From the NCBI RefSeq assembly GCF_030063195.1, contig NZ_JASISS010000002.1, forward strand, positions 1-64,000: a stretch of 64,000 nucleotides of DNA, in the 5' to 3' direction. The position numbers and the translations under genes were made by a program. This stretch comes from Cryobacterium sp. PH31-AA6 (GTDB taxonomy: Bacteria; Actinomycetota; Actinomycetes; Actinomycetales; Microbacteriaceae). How positions within the stretch are numbered: the stretch's first letter is position 1; each line of letters opens with the position of its first letter. The notes under the pieces are model-generated. The model ran no database searches and was not told the DNA's origin. It saw only the letters and a program-made list of their open reading frames with translations. Positions 43,220-51,344 of this stretch are shown here, piece after piece.

Positions 43220-44953
43220 GTGTACCTACTGGCCGAGCGAACCGGCAACGGGGAGTTCCTCGTCGTTTCGCTCGACTCAACGGGCCGGGAGGCCGCGCCC
43301 GCACGCAGACTCTCCCTCGCCGAGTTTCGCGACGCTGTCGCCGTGGCCGAACAGGATTCGCCCCGATGGGTCTGGGCCGACACCGCGCGGCTCTATCCAC
43401 TACTCCTCGCCGCGGGGGTGCGGGTGCAGCGCGGCCACGACCTGCGCCTGTGCCACGCCATCCTCCGCCAGTCGACGCTGACGGCGACGAGCGAGCTTGC
43501 CACGCAGGCTCCCGGCCGCTGGGACAACGCCCCCGAGGTTGTGCCTGAGGAACCGTCGCCCGGTACGACCCTGTTCGAGCTCGGCTTCGCCGACGACGGG
43601 ACCGACGATGCCGGCAGCGATGACGACGCACCGGCGGAGTTCCGCCGGCAGCTCGCCGCCGTGGCGACCTCCGCCGAACCCGGCCGCCTCCGCCTGCTCC
43701 TCGCCGCAGAATCGGCCGGTGCCCTGATCGCGGCCGAGATGCAATTCGCGGGTCTGCCCTGGCGCACCGAGGTGCACGACCGCCTGCTCACCCGTGAACT
43801 CGGCCCTCGGGTCGCCCCTGGGCTGCGTCCGGAGCGGCTCGAGGGCCTGGCCATGCGGATCAGGGCGGAGCTCCGGGAACCTCAGCTCAACCCGGACTCC
43901 CCGCAGGACGTGCTGCGGGCCCTCCAGCGAATCGGCCTGTCGCCGACGTCGATGCGCGCCGGGGAACTGCAAAAACTCGAGCACTCCGTTATTGCGCCCC
44001 TGCTCGAGTACAAGAAACTGGCCAGACTCCTCGCCGCGAACGGGTGGTACTGGATGGACACCTGGATCGTCGATGGTCGGTTCCACCCCGAGTACGTCCC
44101 CGGCGGGGTCGTGACGGGACGGTGGGCGACCCGCGGCGGCGGAGCCCTGCAGCTGCCCAAACAGGTGCGCGGAGCGGTGATCGCCGACGACGGGTGGAAA
44201 CTCGTCGTGGCCGATGCCGCCCAACTCGAACCGCGCATCCTGGCCGCGCTCTCGGCCGACACCGCCATGGCCACGGCCGGCCGGGGTACCGACCTCTACG
44301 CCGGGATCGTGGCCAGCGGAGTCGTCGAAACCCGGGACCACGCCAAGGTCGCCATGCTGGGAGCGATGTACGGCGCGACGACGGGTGAGAGCGGGCGCCT
44401 GCTGCCTCGCCTGGCAAAGGCCTACCCGCGTGCGCTCGGCCTCACCGAGACAGCGGCGAGGGCCGGCGAGCGTGGTGAGAGCGTCACGACCAGGCTGGGC
44501 CGATCGTCGCCCCGGCCGGGGGAGAGCTGGCTCGCCGCGCAGGCGCAGGCGTACGACCCCGGGGCGACGGATGCCGACGAGCGCCGGGCGCGGAGCCAGG
44601 CGCGGGACTGGGGCCGGTTCACCCGCAACTTCATCGTGCAGGGCAGCGCTGCCGAATGGGCGCTCTGCTGGATGGCCGAGATACGCCGGGAGCTACGCCT
44701 GCTCGGGAACGTGGAGAGGACCGTCCCCCAGGAGACGGTCCGCGGGGGCTCCTCGGCTTTCTCCCATGCCCCGCACCTCGTCTTCTTCCTGCACGACGAG
44801 GTCATCGTGCACACCCCGGCCGGGCTCGCCGCCGACGTCGAGCAGATCGTGACCCGGGCGGCGGAAACGGCCGGCCGGCATCTCTTCGGCGACTTCCCCG
44901 TGGATTTCCTGCTCACCGTCGCCACCGTCGACAGCTACGACCAGGCGAAGTGA
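43220..44953 (+). CDS. Bifunctional 3'-5' exonuclease/DNA polymerase I-like protein
   Basis: About 577 residues. The C-terminal part is a family A polymerase: ASVVTGRWATRGGGALQL-like region (VVTGRWATRGGG), motif A VVADAAQLEPRILAALS, the O-helix-like segment around DHAKVAMLGAMYGATTGESG, and motif C FLHDEVIVHTP. The N-terminal 180 residues correspond to a degenerate exonuclease-type domain. This stand-alone actinobacterial family is distinct from full PolA and has no 5' nuclease. The usual start in the family (VYLLAERTG) corresponds to GTG at 43220; an in-frame GTG at 43178 is also possible. Role probably DNA repair. Confidence 0.85.
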   Translation: MYLLAERTGNGEFLVVSLDSTGREAAPARRLSLAEFRDAVAVAEQDSPRWVWADTARLYPLLLAAGVRVQRGHDLRLCHAILRQSTLTATSELATQAPGRWDNAPEVVPEEPSPGTTLFELGFADDGTDDAGSDDDAPAEFRRQLAAVATSAEPGRLRLLLAAESAGALIAAEMQFAGLPWRTEVHDRLLTRELGPRVAPGLRPERLEGLAMRIRAELREPQLNPDSPQDVLRALQRIGLSPTSMRAGELQKLEHSVIAPLLEYKKLARLLAANGWYWMDTWIVDGRFHPEYVPGGVVTGRWATRGGGALQLPKQVRGAVIADDGWKLVVADAAQLEPRILAALSADTAMATAGRGTDLYAGIVASGVVETRDHAKVAMLGAMYGATTGESGRLLPRLAKAYPRALGLTETAARAGERGESVTTRLGRSSPRPGESWLAAQAQAYDPGATDADERRARSQARDWGRFTRNFIVQGSAAEWALCWMAEIRRELRLLGNVERTVPQETVRGGSSAFSHAPHLVFFLHDEVIVHTPAGLAADVEQIVTRAAETAGRHLFGDFPVDFLLTVATVDSYDQAK

Positions 44954-45011
44954 GCCGTCGGGGGAGACGGCCGCGACGGGGTTGACCGCCGCGCCAGTCA
45001 GGCCGCGCCGG

Positions 45012-45590
45012 TCAGGCGGCGGCGACCGGCCGGCGGCCACGCCGGGGTCGTACCTCGCTCAGCCCGCGCTGGAATGATTCCGGGCCGACTGCGAGAAGGG
45101 ATTCCTCCGCGACGGCGAGCCACGCGACCGCCGCGCCCGCCAGTGCGGCACGGGCCTCCGCCTCGAGCCGGTCCTGCCCCAGCGGCGCTGCCCCGGACGC
45201 GGATTCGTTCGCGGATTCGGCCGCGGCGAGCCAGTGGTCCCGGTAACGGGCGATGAGGGCGAGCGTGTCGACGTCGGGAATCGAGGACGCGATCAACACC
45301 CGGTCAACCAGGTCGTTCCATTCTTCCCCGCGGGCGCTCTCGATCGAGGTGAGCCAATCCACGGCCTCGACCCGGCCCGCGGCGCTGATTCGGTAGAGCG
45401 GGAGGCCGTCGCTGGTGGACCCACCCGGCTCAATGGCGCCCTGCTTCACCAGACGTTCGAGGGTGCCGTAGATCTGACCGACGTTGACCGGCCGTCGCCC
45501 GGCGGTGCGGGACTCCAATTCACCGTGCAACTGGAAACCGTAGGCCGGCCCGATCGAGAGGATCGCGAGCAGGGTGGTGCGAACGGACAC
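45012..45590 (-). CDS. PadR-family transcriptional regulator
   Basis: A 192-residue PadR protein: VSVRTTLLAILSIGPAYGFQ, LHGELESRT, then VGQIYGTLERLVKQGAIEPG is the winged helix. The C-terminal helical domain (from about residue 90) would dimerise. Start GTG at 45590 with GGAGG four bases ahead. A palindrome CATACCGAGTATG (45618-45630) upstream is a plausible autoregulatory site. Target genes unknown. Confidence 0.85.
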   Translation of the reverse strand: MSVRTTLLAILSIGPAYGFQLHGELESRTAGRRPVNVGQIYGTLERLVKQGAIEPGGSTSDGLPLYRISAAGRVEAVDWLTSIESARGEEWNDLVDRVLIASSIPDVDTLALIARYRDHWLAAAESANESASGAAPLGQDRLEAEARAALAGAAVAWLAVAEESLLAVGPESFQRGLSEVRPRRGRRPVAAA

Positions 45591-45617
45591 AGTGCCTCCG
45601 GTTGATTCCTGAATAAC

Positions 45618-45630
45618 CATACCGAGTATG
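45618..45630. promoter_or_regulatory. Palindrome upstream of the PadR gene
   Basis: CATAC-CGA-GTATG, 5-bp perfect arms, 28 bp ahead of the PadR start codon. A likely operator for PadR autoregulation. Confidence 0.45.
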
Positions 45631-45661
45631 CCCAAGCCGATCAGGGACCGACACCGGATCC

Positions 45662-45691
45662 TTGTGAATTCAGGGTTGGCTGGGGCATAAT
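45662..45691 (+). promoter_or_regulatory. Promoter candidate for the DUF3145 gene
   Basis: TTGTGA (45662-45667), an 18-bp spacer and CATAAT (45686-45691) resemble a sigma-70-type promoter about 100 bp before the DUF3145 start. Confidence 0.45.
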
Positions 45692-45791
45692 TGCGCTATC
45701 GGCCTGAGGGCCGCACAAGTTCACAGTTTCGCTGCATTGTTTTGTTCTGAGGTCGTTGGGGAAGACGCATCTCACAGAACGGAGAAAAACG

Positions 45792-46313
45792 ATGGCGGCA
45801 ACACAAGCTCGTCAGGCACCGTCTGCGCGAGGGGTGCTTTTCGTGCACTCGTCACCGCGCGCGCTGAGCCCGCATGTCGAGTGGGCGGTCGGTCGTGCCC
45901 TCGGCGAGGCGGTCAACTTTGACTGGTCCGATCAGCCCGTGCTCAAGGGTGCCCAGCGCGCCGAGTACCACTGGGAGGGCGAGGCGGGTACCGGTGCGGC
46001 GTTGGCATCGGCGTTACGCGGCTGGGAACACCTGCGCTACGAGGTGACGGAGGATGCCGGGTTCGGCACCGACGGCGGCCGTTGGCTGCACACCCCCGAC
46101 CTTGGCATCTTTTTCACGCAGACAGACACCGTCGGCAACGTGGTCATCCCGGAGGATCGCGTGCGCAGCGCCATGGAGCGTGCCGGGGCGAACGCCCTCG
46201 AGTTGCACCGGGAACTCCGGTTGGCCCTCGGTCAGGCGTGGGACGACGAACTCGAACCGTTCCGCCACGCCAGCGATTTCAACTCCGTCGTCTGGCTGCA
46301 CAAGGTGGGCTGA
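45792..46313 (+). CDS. DUF3145 family protein
   Basis: A 173-residue protein beginning MAATQARQAPSARGVLFVHS. The features GVLFVHSSPRALSPHVEWAV, FDWSDQPVLKGAQRAEYHWE and GWEHLRYEVTEDAG are those of DUF3145, an actinobacterial family commonly found beside the fatty acid synthase cluster, as here. Function unknown. ACGGAGA precedes the ATG. A good intrinsic terminator separates it from the convergent fabF. Confidence 0.85.
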   Translation: MAATQARQAPSARGVLFVHSSPRALSPHVEWAVGRALGEAVNFDWSDQPVLKGAQRAEYHWEGEAGTGAALASALRGWEHLRYEVTEDAGFGTDGGRWLHTPDLGIFFTQTDTVGNVVIPEDRVRSAMERAGANALELHRELRLALGQAWDDELEPFRHASDFNSVVWLHKVG

Positions 46314-46404
46314 ACGCAATCGACTACCCGAGGGTGGCGCACGGCGCGTTGATCGGTGACTTGACCCGGTGGCCTGTGAGCGAAACTTGAGGGGATGCAA
46401 GAGA

Positions 46405-46443
46405 AATGACCCCGGCCGGGATACGGTCGGGGTCATTCTTTTT
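46405..46443 (+). terminator. Intrinsic terminator between DUF3145 and fabF
   Basis: A 13-bp stem (46405-46417 with 46425-46437, one G-U pair) and a 7-nt loop are followed by CTTTTT. Convergent genes suggest it serves both strands, though the U-tract favours the plus strand. Confidence 0.85.
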
Positions 46444-46459
46444 CGGCAGAGCCGGTCGC

Positions 46460-47695
46460 TTAGACCGAACGGAACCCGACGACGGCGTTATGGCCGCCGA
46501 AGCCGAACGAGTTGCTGATGGCCAGGAGATCCCCGGCAGGCAACGCCCGTGGCGTCGTCACGACGTCGAGCGGGATGTTCGGGTCCTGGTTGACCAGGTT
46601 GATGGTCGGTGGGGCGATCCGGTCGGAAAGAGCGAGCACCGTGAAGAGCGCCTCGATCGCGCCGGCGCCACCGAGGAGGTGACCGGTGGAAGCCTTGGTG
46701 GCCGAAACGGGGATGCCCTCGAGCAGGTCGCCGAAGACGCGGCGCAGGGCGTTGTATTCGGCGATGTCGCCGACCGGGGTGCTGGTTGCGTGCGCGTTGA
46801 TGTGCGCGACATCCGAGAGGGATGCCCCAGCATTGTGGATGGCCGCGATCATGGCGCGGGCGGCCGCCGAACCTTCGGGGTCGGGAGCGGTGATGTGATA
46901 GGCGTCACTGGTGACGGCGCCGCCAACCAGTTCGGCATAGATGCGCGCTCCTCGCGCCTTGGCGTGCTCCTCGGTCTCGACGACGAGCGCCGCGGCGCCC
47001 TCGCCCAGGACGAAACCGTCCCGGGTGATGTCGTAGGGGCGGGATGCCGTCGCCGGGTCATCGTTGCGCTTGGACAGCGCCTGCATGGCGGCGAAGGACG
47101 CGATCGGGAGCGGGTGGATCGCGGCCTCGGACCCACCGGCAATGACCACGTCGGCGAGACCGGACTGGAGACGGTTGTACGCGTTGACGAGGGACTCGGT
47201 GCTCGAGGCGCACGCGGAGACGACCGTGGTGATTCCGGCACGTGCGTGCAGGTCCATCCCGATTGCCGCTCCGGGGCCGTTCGGCATGAGCATGGGGACG
47301 GTCATCGGGAGGACACGTCGGGGACCCCGTTCGCGCAGGGTGTCCCACGCGTCGAGCAGGGTCCAGACCCCGCCGATTCCGGTCGCCCAGTCCACGGCGA
47401 GCCGTTCGGGGTCTGCTTCGGGGGAGCCGGCATCCGCCCACGCCTCGCGCCCGGCGATCAGGGCGAATTGGCTGGAGGGGTCGAGACGCTTGGTCTCGTG
47501 GCGCGCGAGCACTTCGCTGGAGGGGACCTTCGCCTGTGCCGCAAAGGTCACGGGGAGCTGGGTGCGGGCAACCCACTCATGGTCAAGCGGGCTGGCTCCG
47601 GATTCACCGTTCAGTAGGGCCGCCCAGCTTTCGGCGGCGGTGCCGCCGAGCGGGGAGGTCGCTCCGATGCCGGTGATAACGATCTTTTTGGTCAT
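46460..47695 (-). CDS. fabF: Beta-ketoacyl-ACP synthase II (FabF)
   Basis: A 411-residue condensing enzyme elongating acyl-ACP with malonyl-ACP. The catalytic triad is C162 (VVSACASSTES), H302 (NAHATSTPVGD) and H339 (TKASTGHLLGGAGA). Last gene of fabD-fabH-acpP-fabF. Length is standard. Cytosolic. Confidence 0.95.
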   Translation of the reverse strand: MTKKIVITGIGATSPLGGTAAESWAALLNGESGASPLDHEWVARTQLPVTFAAQAKVPSSEVLARHETKRLDPSSQFALIAGREAWADAGSPEADPERLAVDWATGIGGVWTLLDAWDTLRERGPRRVLPMTVPMLMPNGPGAAIGMDLHARAGITTVVSACASSTESLVNAYNRLQSGLADVVIAGGSEAAIHPLPIASFAAMQALSKRNDDPATASRPYDITRDGFVLGEGAAALVVETEEHAKARGARIYAELVGGAVTSDAYHITAPDPEGSAAARAMIAAIHNAGASLSDVAHINAHATSTPVGDIAEYNALRRVFGDLLEGIPVSATKASTGHLLGGAGAIEALFTVLALSDRIAPPTINLVNQDPNIPLDVVTTPRALPAGDLLAISNSFGFGGHNAVVGFRSV

Positions 47696-47782
47696 GACGA
47701 GACTCTCTATGAGCGTGGATGGTGGGCTTGACCCACAGATCAGGCCGGACGGCAGCTGCCGACCGGCCTGTTCTCTGGTGGG

Positions 47783-48031
47783 TTAGTCCTGTGCCTTGAC
47801 GATGAAGTCAACGGCATCGCCGACGGTCTTGAGGTTCTTGACCTCTTCGTCGGGAATCTTGACGTCGAACTTTTCCTCAGCGTTGACGACGATGGTCATC
47901 ATCGAGATGGAGTCGATGTCGAGGTCGTCGGTGAACGACTTCCCGAGCTCAACCGTGTCGGCGGAAATGCCAGTCTCGTCATTAATGAGCTCGGCCAGGC
48001 CGGCAAGAACTTCTTCGGTGGACAATGCCAT
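47783..48031 (-). CDS. acpP: Acyl carrier protein
   Basis: An 82-residue acidic helical protein. The phosphopantetheine serine is S41 in DLDIDSISMMTIV, with isoleucine instead of the usual leucine after it. AAGGAGAAAAAAA precedes the ATG. It carries growing acyl chains for FabD, FabH and FabF. Confidence 0.95.
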   Translation of the reverse strand: MALSTEEVLAGLAELINDETGISADTVELGKSFTDDLDIDSISMMTIVVNAEEKFDVKIPDEEVKNLKTVGDAVDFIVKAQD

Positions 48032-48092
48032 TTTTTTCTCCTTGGGGGTGTCTCGTTTGACCGAGACTCAGTTTAGAGGGCTTACGGGGAAT

Positions 48093-49097
48093 CTAGGGGA
48101 GGACGACAACCTGCGCGCCGAAGACCAGGCCGGCGCCGAAGCCGATCTGGAGGGCGAGGCCGCCGCTGAGCTCAGGGTGCTCCTGGAGCAACCGGTGGGT
48201 GGCCAGCGGGATGGACGCCGACGACGTGTTGCCGGTGGTGGCCACGTCACGGGCGATCACGACGGAGGCCGGAAGCTTGAGCTGCTTCGCGAATTCGTCG
48301 ATGATGCGCATATTGGCCTGGTGGGGGATGAACGCGGCGAGCTGGTCGCTCCCGATCCCGGCGGCCTCGAGTGCCTTCTTGGCGACCTTGGCCATGTCCC
48401 AGACGGCCCAGCGGAACACGGTCTGGCCTTCCTGACGCAGGGTCGGCCATTCGGACTCGCCGCGACGGTATTCCTGCAGGTTGTGGTTCATCGTGATCGC
48501 GTCCGCCTTCGACCCGTCCGACCCCCAGACGGTGCTGGAGATTCCCGGGTAGTCGCTCGGGCCGATGACGACCGCGCCGGCGCCGTCGCCGAGCAGGAAG
48601 GAGATCGATCGATCCGTGGGGTCGACCAGGTCGGACAGCTTCTCCGCGCCGACGACGAGGACGTAGTGGGCCAGACCGGTGCGGATCATCGAGTCGGCCT
48701 GGGCGATGGCGTAGGTGTAACCGGCGCAGGCCGCGTTGACGTCGTAGGCGGCGGCCGGATTCGCGCCGACGCGGTCGGCGAGTACGGCCGCGATCGACGG
48801 CGTCTGCCGGCCATTGCTGATGGTGGCGACGATGACGGCGTCGATCAGGGCCGGGTCGATGCCGGACTTCTCGATGGCCTCGCGGGCGGCATCCGTTGCC
48901 AGGTCGACCGCTTCGATCTCCTGGCTCGCCCTGGTGCGGCTGATGATGCCGGTGCGCTGTTGGATCCATTCGTCCGAGGAATCGATCGGTCCGACGAGCT
49001 CAGCATTGGGCACCGACAGGTCGCCGCGGGCAGCGCCGACGGAGAGGATGCGGGTGTACTGGGGACCGTGCGACTGCTGGAGTGTTGGCTTGGTCAT
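48093..49097 (-). CDS. fabH: Beta-ketoacyl-ACP synthase III (FabH)
   Basis: A 334-residue initiating synthase that condenses an acyl-CoA primer with malonyl-ACP. Triad: C124 (NAACAGYTYAI), H259 (FIPHQANMRI) and N290 (TTGNTSSAS). In actinobacteria this enzyme usually prefers branched-chain primers. It sits 12 bp after fabD. Confidence 0.95.
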   Translation of the reverse strand: MTKPTLQQSHGPQYTRILSVGAARGDLSVPNAELVGPIDSSDEWIQQRTGIISRTRASQEIEAVDLATDAAREAIEKSGIDPALIDAVIVATISNGRQTPSIAAVLADRVGANPAAAYDVNAACAGYTYAIAQADSMIRTGLAHYVLVVGAEKLSDLVDPTDRSISFLLGDGAGAVVIGPSDYPGISSTVWGSDGSKADAITMNHNLQEYRRGESEWPTLRQEGQTVFRWAVWDMAKVAKKALEAAGIGSDQLAAFIPHQANMRIIDEFAKQLKLPASVVIARDVATTGNTSSASIPLATHRLLQEHPELSGGLALQIGFGAGLVFGAQVVVLP

Positions 49098-49109
49098 AAT
49101 CTCTCTCGG

Positions 49110-50036
49110 TCAGGCTTGGATCTGCTGGTCGATCAGGTCGAACGCTGCGGGCAGGTCGTCCGGAGTCTTGATCGCGACGCTGGGCACGCCTTTGAGTGCA
49201 CGTTTGGCGAGTCCGACGAGGGCGCCTGCCGGCGCAACCTCGATGATTCCGGTCACCCCCGCAGCGGCGAAGGAGGCCATGCACTGGTCCCACCGTACCG
49301 GCGAGGACACCTGGGCCACCAGCAGCTCGACGAAACGGCCGCCGCTGGAGACCCGGTTTCCGTCCCGGTTCGACCAGATCGGCAGAGTGGGATCGTGCGG
49401 GTTCAGCCCCGCGGCAACCTGGGCAAGATGCTCAACGGCGGGCTGCATGTAACGGGTGTGGAAGGCACCGGCGACCTGAAGCGGAATGACCCTGGCCCGG
49501 GCGGGCGGGGCGGCGGCGAGAGCGGCGAGGGCGTCCGGTGAGCCGGCGACGACGATCTGACCGCCGCCGTTGAAGTTTGCGGGCTCGAGGCCGAGCTCGT
49601 CCAGCCGGGCCAGCAGTTCGGTTTCGTCCGCACCGATCACGGCGCTCATCCCGGACGGTTCGAGTGCGGCGGCCCGCGCCATGGCACTCCCGCGGTCCCG
49701 GACGAACCCAACGGCCTCCGCTGGACTGAGGATGCCCGCTCCAGCGGCCGCGGTGATCTCACCGACGGAATGCCCCGCGATGCCGGCGATCTTGTCGCGA
49801 CGCCCGCCGGCGAGGAGGAGGTCGAGGGTGAGCAGTCCCGCCGCGACGATCAGCGGCTGGGCGATCTCCGTGTCGCGGATCGTGTCGGCGTCACTGACCG
49901 TGCCGTGACGGAGGAGGTCGATGCCACAGGCATCCGAGATCTCCGCCAGGCCCGCATCGAAGCCGTCTTCACGGAGCCACGGCTCGAGGAATCCGGGGGT
50001 TTGCGAGCCCTGGCCGGGGCAGACGACAACAATCAT
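49110..50036 (-). CDS. fabD: Malonyl-CoA:ACP transacylase (FabD)
   Basis: A 308-residue acyltransferase moving malonyl from CoA to ACP. Active serine S90 in GIAGHSVGE, H193 in GAFHTRYMQPA, and the oxyanion glutamine in CPGQGSQ near the N-terminus. First enzyme gene of the type II fatty acid synthase operon, 95 bp after the regulator. Confidence 0.95.
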   Translation of the reverse strand: MIVVVCPGQGSQTPGFLEPWLREDGFDAGLAEISDACGIDLLRHGTVSDADTIRDTEIAQPLIVAAGLLTLDLLLAGGRRDKIAGIAGHSVGEITAAAGAGILSPAEAVGFVRDRGSAMARAAALEPSGMSAVIGADETELLARLDELGLEPANFNGGGQIVVAGSPDALAALAAAPPARARVIPLQVAGAFHTRYMQPAVEHLAQVAAGLNPHDPTLPIWSNRDGNRVSSGGRFVELLVAQVSSPVRWDQCMASFAAAGVTGIIEVAPAGALVGLAKRALKGVPSVAIKTPDDLPAAFDLIDQQIQA

Positions 50037-50131
50037 GTGAACAGTCTCCCAAGCTCATATTCCGGACGGGTGTCGACTGCCCACCAAGTATTCGCCAAAC
50101 GTTTGTCGATAGTCACCAGAACGGTGTTCGG

Positions 50132-51337
50132 TCATCGGCGCCGACTGGAGCCGTCGTGGTCGCTGATCGAGCCGATGATCAGCGCGGACTGCAGGATCAG
50201 CGCCTCCCTGGCTCCGGTGGCGTCGTAGCCGATCACCTCGGACACCCGTTTGAGTCGGTACCGCACCGTATTGGGATGCACGAAGAGTTCGCGGGCGGTG
50301 GCCTCGAGCGACCGGCCGTTGTCGAGGTAGCACCACAGGGTGGTCAGCAGCTCGGTGGAGTGTGCCTGAAGCGGGCGGTAGACGCGATGGATCAGCGTGG
50401 CGCGGGCGAGCGGGTCGCCGGCCAGGGCACGTTCGGGCAGGAGGTCGTCCGCCTGGACCGGGCGTGGCGCGTTTCGCCAGGAGCGGGCAACGGCGAAGCC
50501 GGCCAGGGCCGCCTTCGCGCTCTTTGACGCGTCGACGAGGTTGGGGACCTCGTGCCCGAGGACCAGGTGACCGGCCCCGAAGCTCGGCTCCAACTGCATG
50601 GCGATCTCCATGAAGCTGAGGGCGGATGCCGTTCCGATCGCCTCCTCCGCCTCGGTCGGTTTCGGGTGCGCGCGTCCGATCACGAGGACGAGGCGGTTGC
50701 CCTGCACACCGATCAGCACGTCGGCGGCCATGTGCCTGGCCGAGCGGCGCAGCTGGTCGACGTCGAGCATCTTCGGCGTGGTGCCGACGAGAACGCACAC
50801 CTCGCCGTGCCCGTGCCAGCCGAGTGCGGCGATCCGGCTGGGCAATTCGTCATCGTACTCGCCGCTCAGGATGGAGTCGACGACGAGGGCCTCGAGACGC
50901 ACGTCCCAGAGGCCGCGTGCTTCGGCTGCGCGCGCGTAGACATCCGCCGCGCCGAAGGCGATCTCGCGGGAGTAGAGCAGGATCGCCTCGCGCAGGAGCT
51001 CGCTGCCGTCCTTCACCCGCTCCTCGACGACCTCGACGGTGACCCGGATCAGTTGGAGCGTCTGTTGCAGGCTGATCGACCGCAGCAGCTCGCGGGGAGC
51101 GGCTCCGAAAACGTCCGCGGCGATCCACGGCGTTGACCGGGGGTCGTCGAACCAGGAGATGAAGGATGTGATGCCGGCCTGGGCGACGAGGCCGACGGCG
51201 GACCGCCGCCCCGGCGGCATGTCGCCATACCAGGGCAGCGTGTCCTCGAGTCGTTTCAGGGTCGCCGTGGAGAGCTCGCCGGAAATCGTGCGCAACCAGG
51301 CGAGCGTCTGTTCCTTCGTTTTCGGAGCGGGTGCCAC
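50132..51337 (-). CDS. fasR: PucR/CdaR-family regulator, FasR-like
   Basis: A 401-residue protein whose C-terminus is a PucR-type helix-turn-helix: TTLWCYLDNGRSLEATAREL then FVHPNTVRYRLKRVSEVIG. The middle is a GGDEF-like region (EVCVLVGTTPKML, NRLVLVIGRAHP) as in CdaR proteins. Its place directly before fabD equals FasR of Streptomyces coelicolor, an activator of the fab operon (known function there). Regulation of this cluster is inferred from synteny. Confidence 0.85.
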   Translation of the reverse strand: MAPAPKTKEQTLAWLRTISGELSTATLKRLEDTLPWYGDMPPGRRSAVGLVAQAGITSFISWFDDPRSTPWIAADVFGAAPRELLRSISLQQTLQLIRVTVEVVEERVKDGSELLREAILLYSREIAFGAADVYARAAEARGLWDVRLEALVVDSILSGEYDDELPSRIAALGWHGHGEVCVLVGTTPKMLDVDQLRRSARHMAADVLIGVQGNRLVLVIGRAHPKPTEAEEAIGTASALSFMEIAMQLEPSFGAGHLVLGHEVPNLVDASKSAKAALAGFAVARSWRNAPRPVQADDLLPERALAGDPLARATLIHRVYRPLQAHSTELLTTLWCYLDNGRSLEATARELFVHPNTVRYRLKRVSEVIGYDATGAREALILQSALIIGSISDHDGSSRRR

Positions 51338-51344
51338 CGGGGCT

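Noticed and set aside
47796-49541. 581-codon plus-strand frame
   Set aside because: Antisense to acpP, fabH and fabD.
46460-50036. Fatty acid genes as a secondary-metabolite (PKS) cluster
   Set aside because: FabD, FabH, AcpP and FabF have standard primary-metabolism motifs and gene order with the FasR-like regulator.
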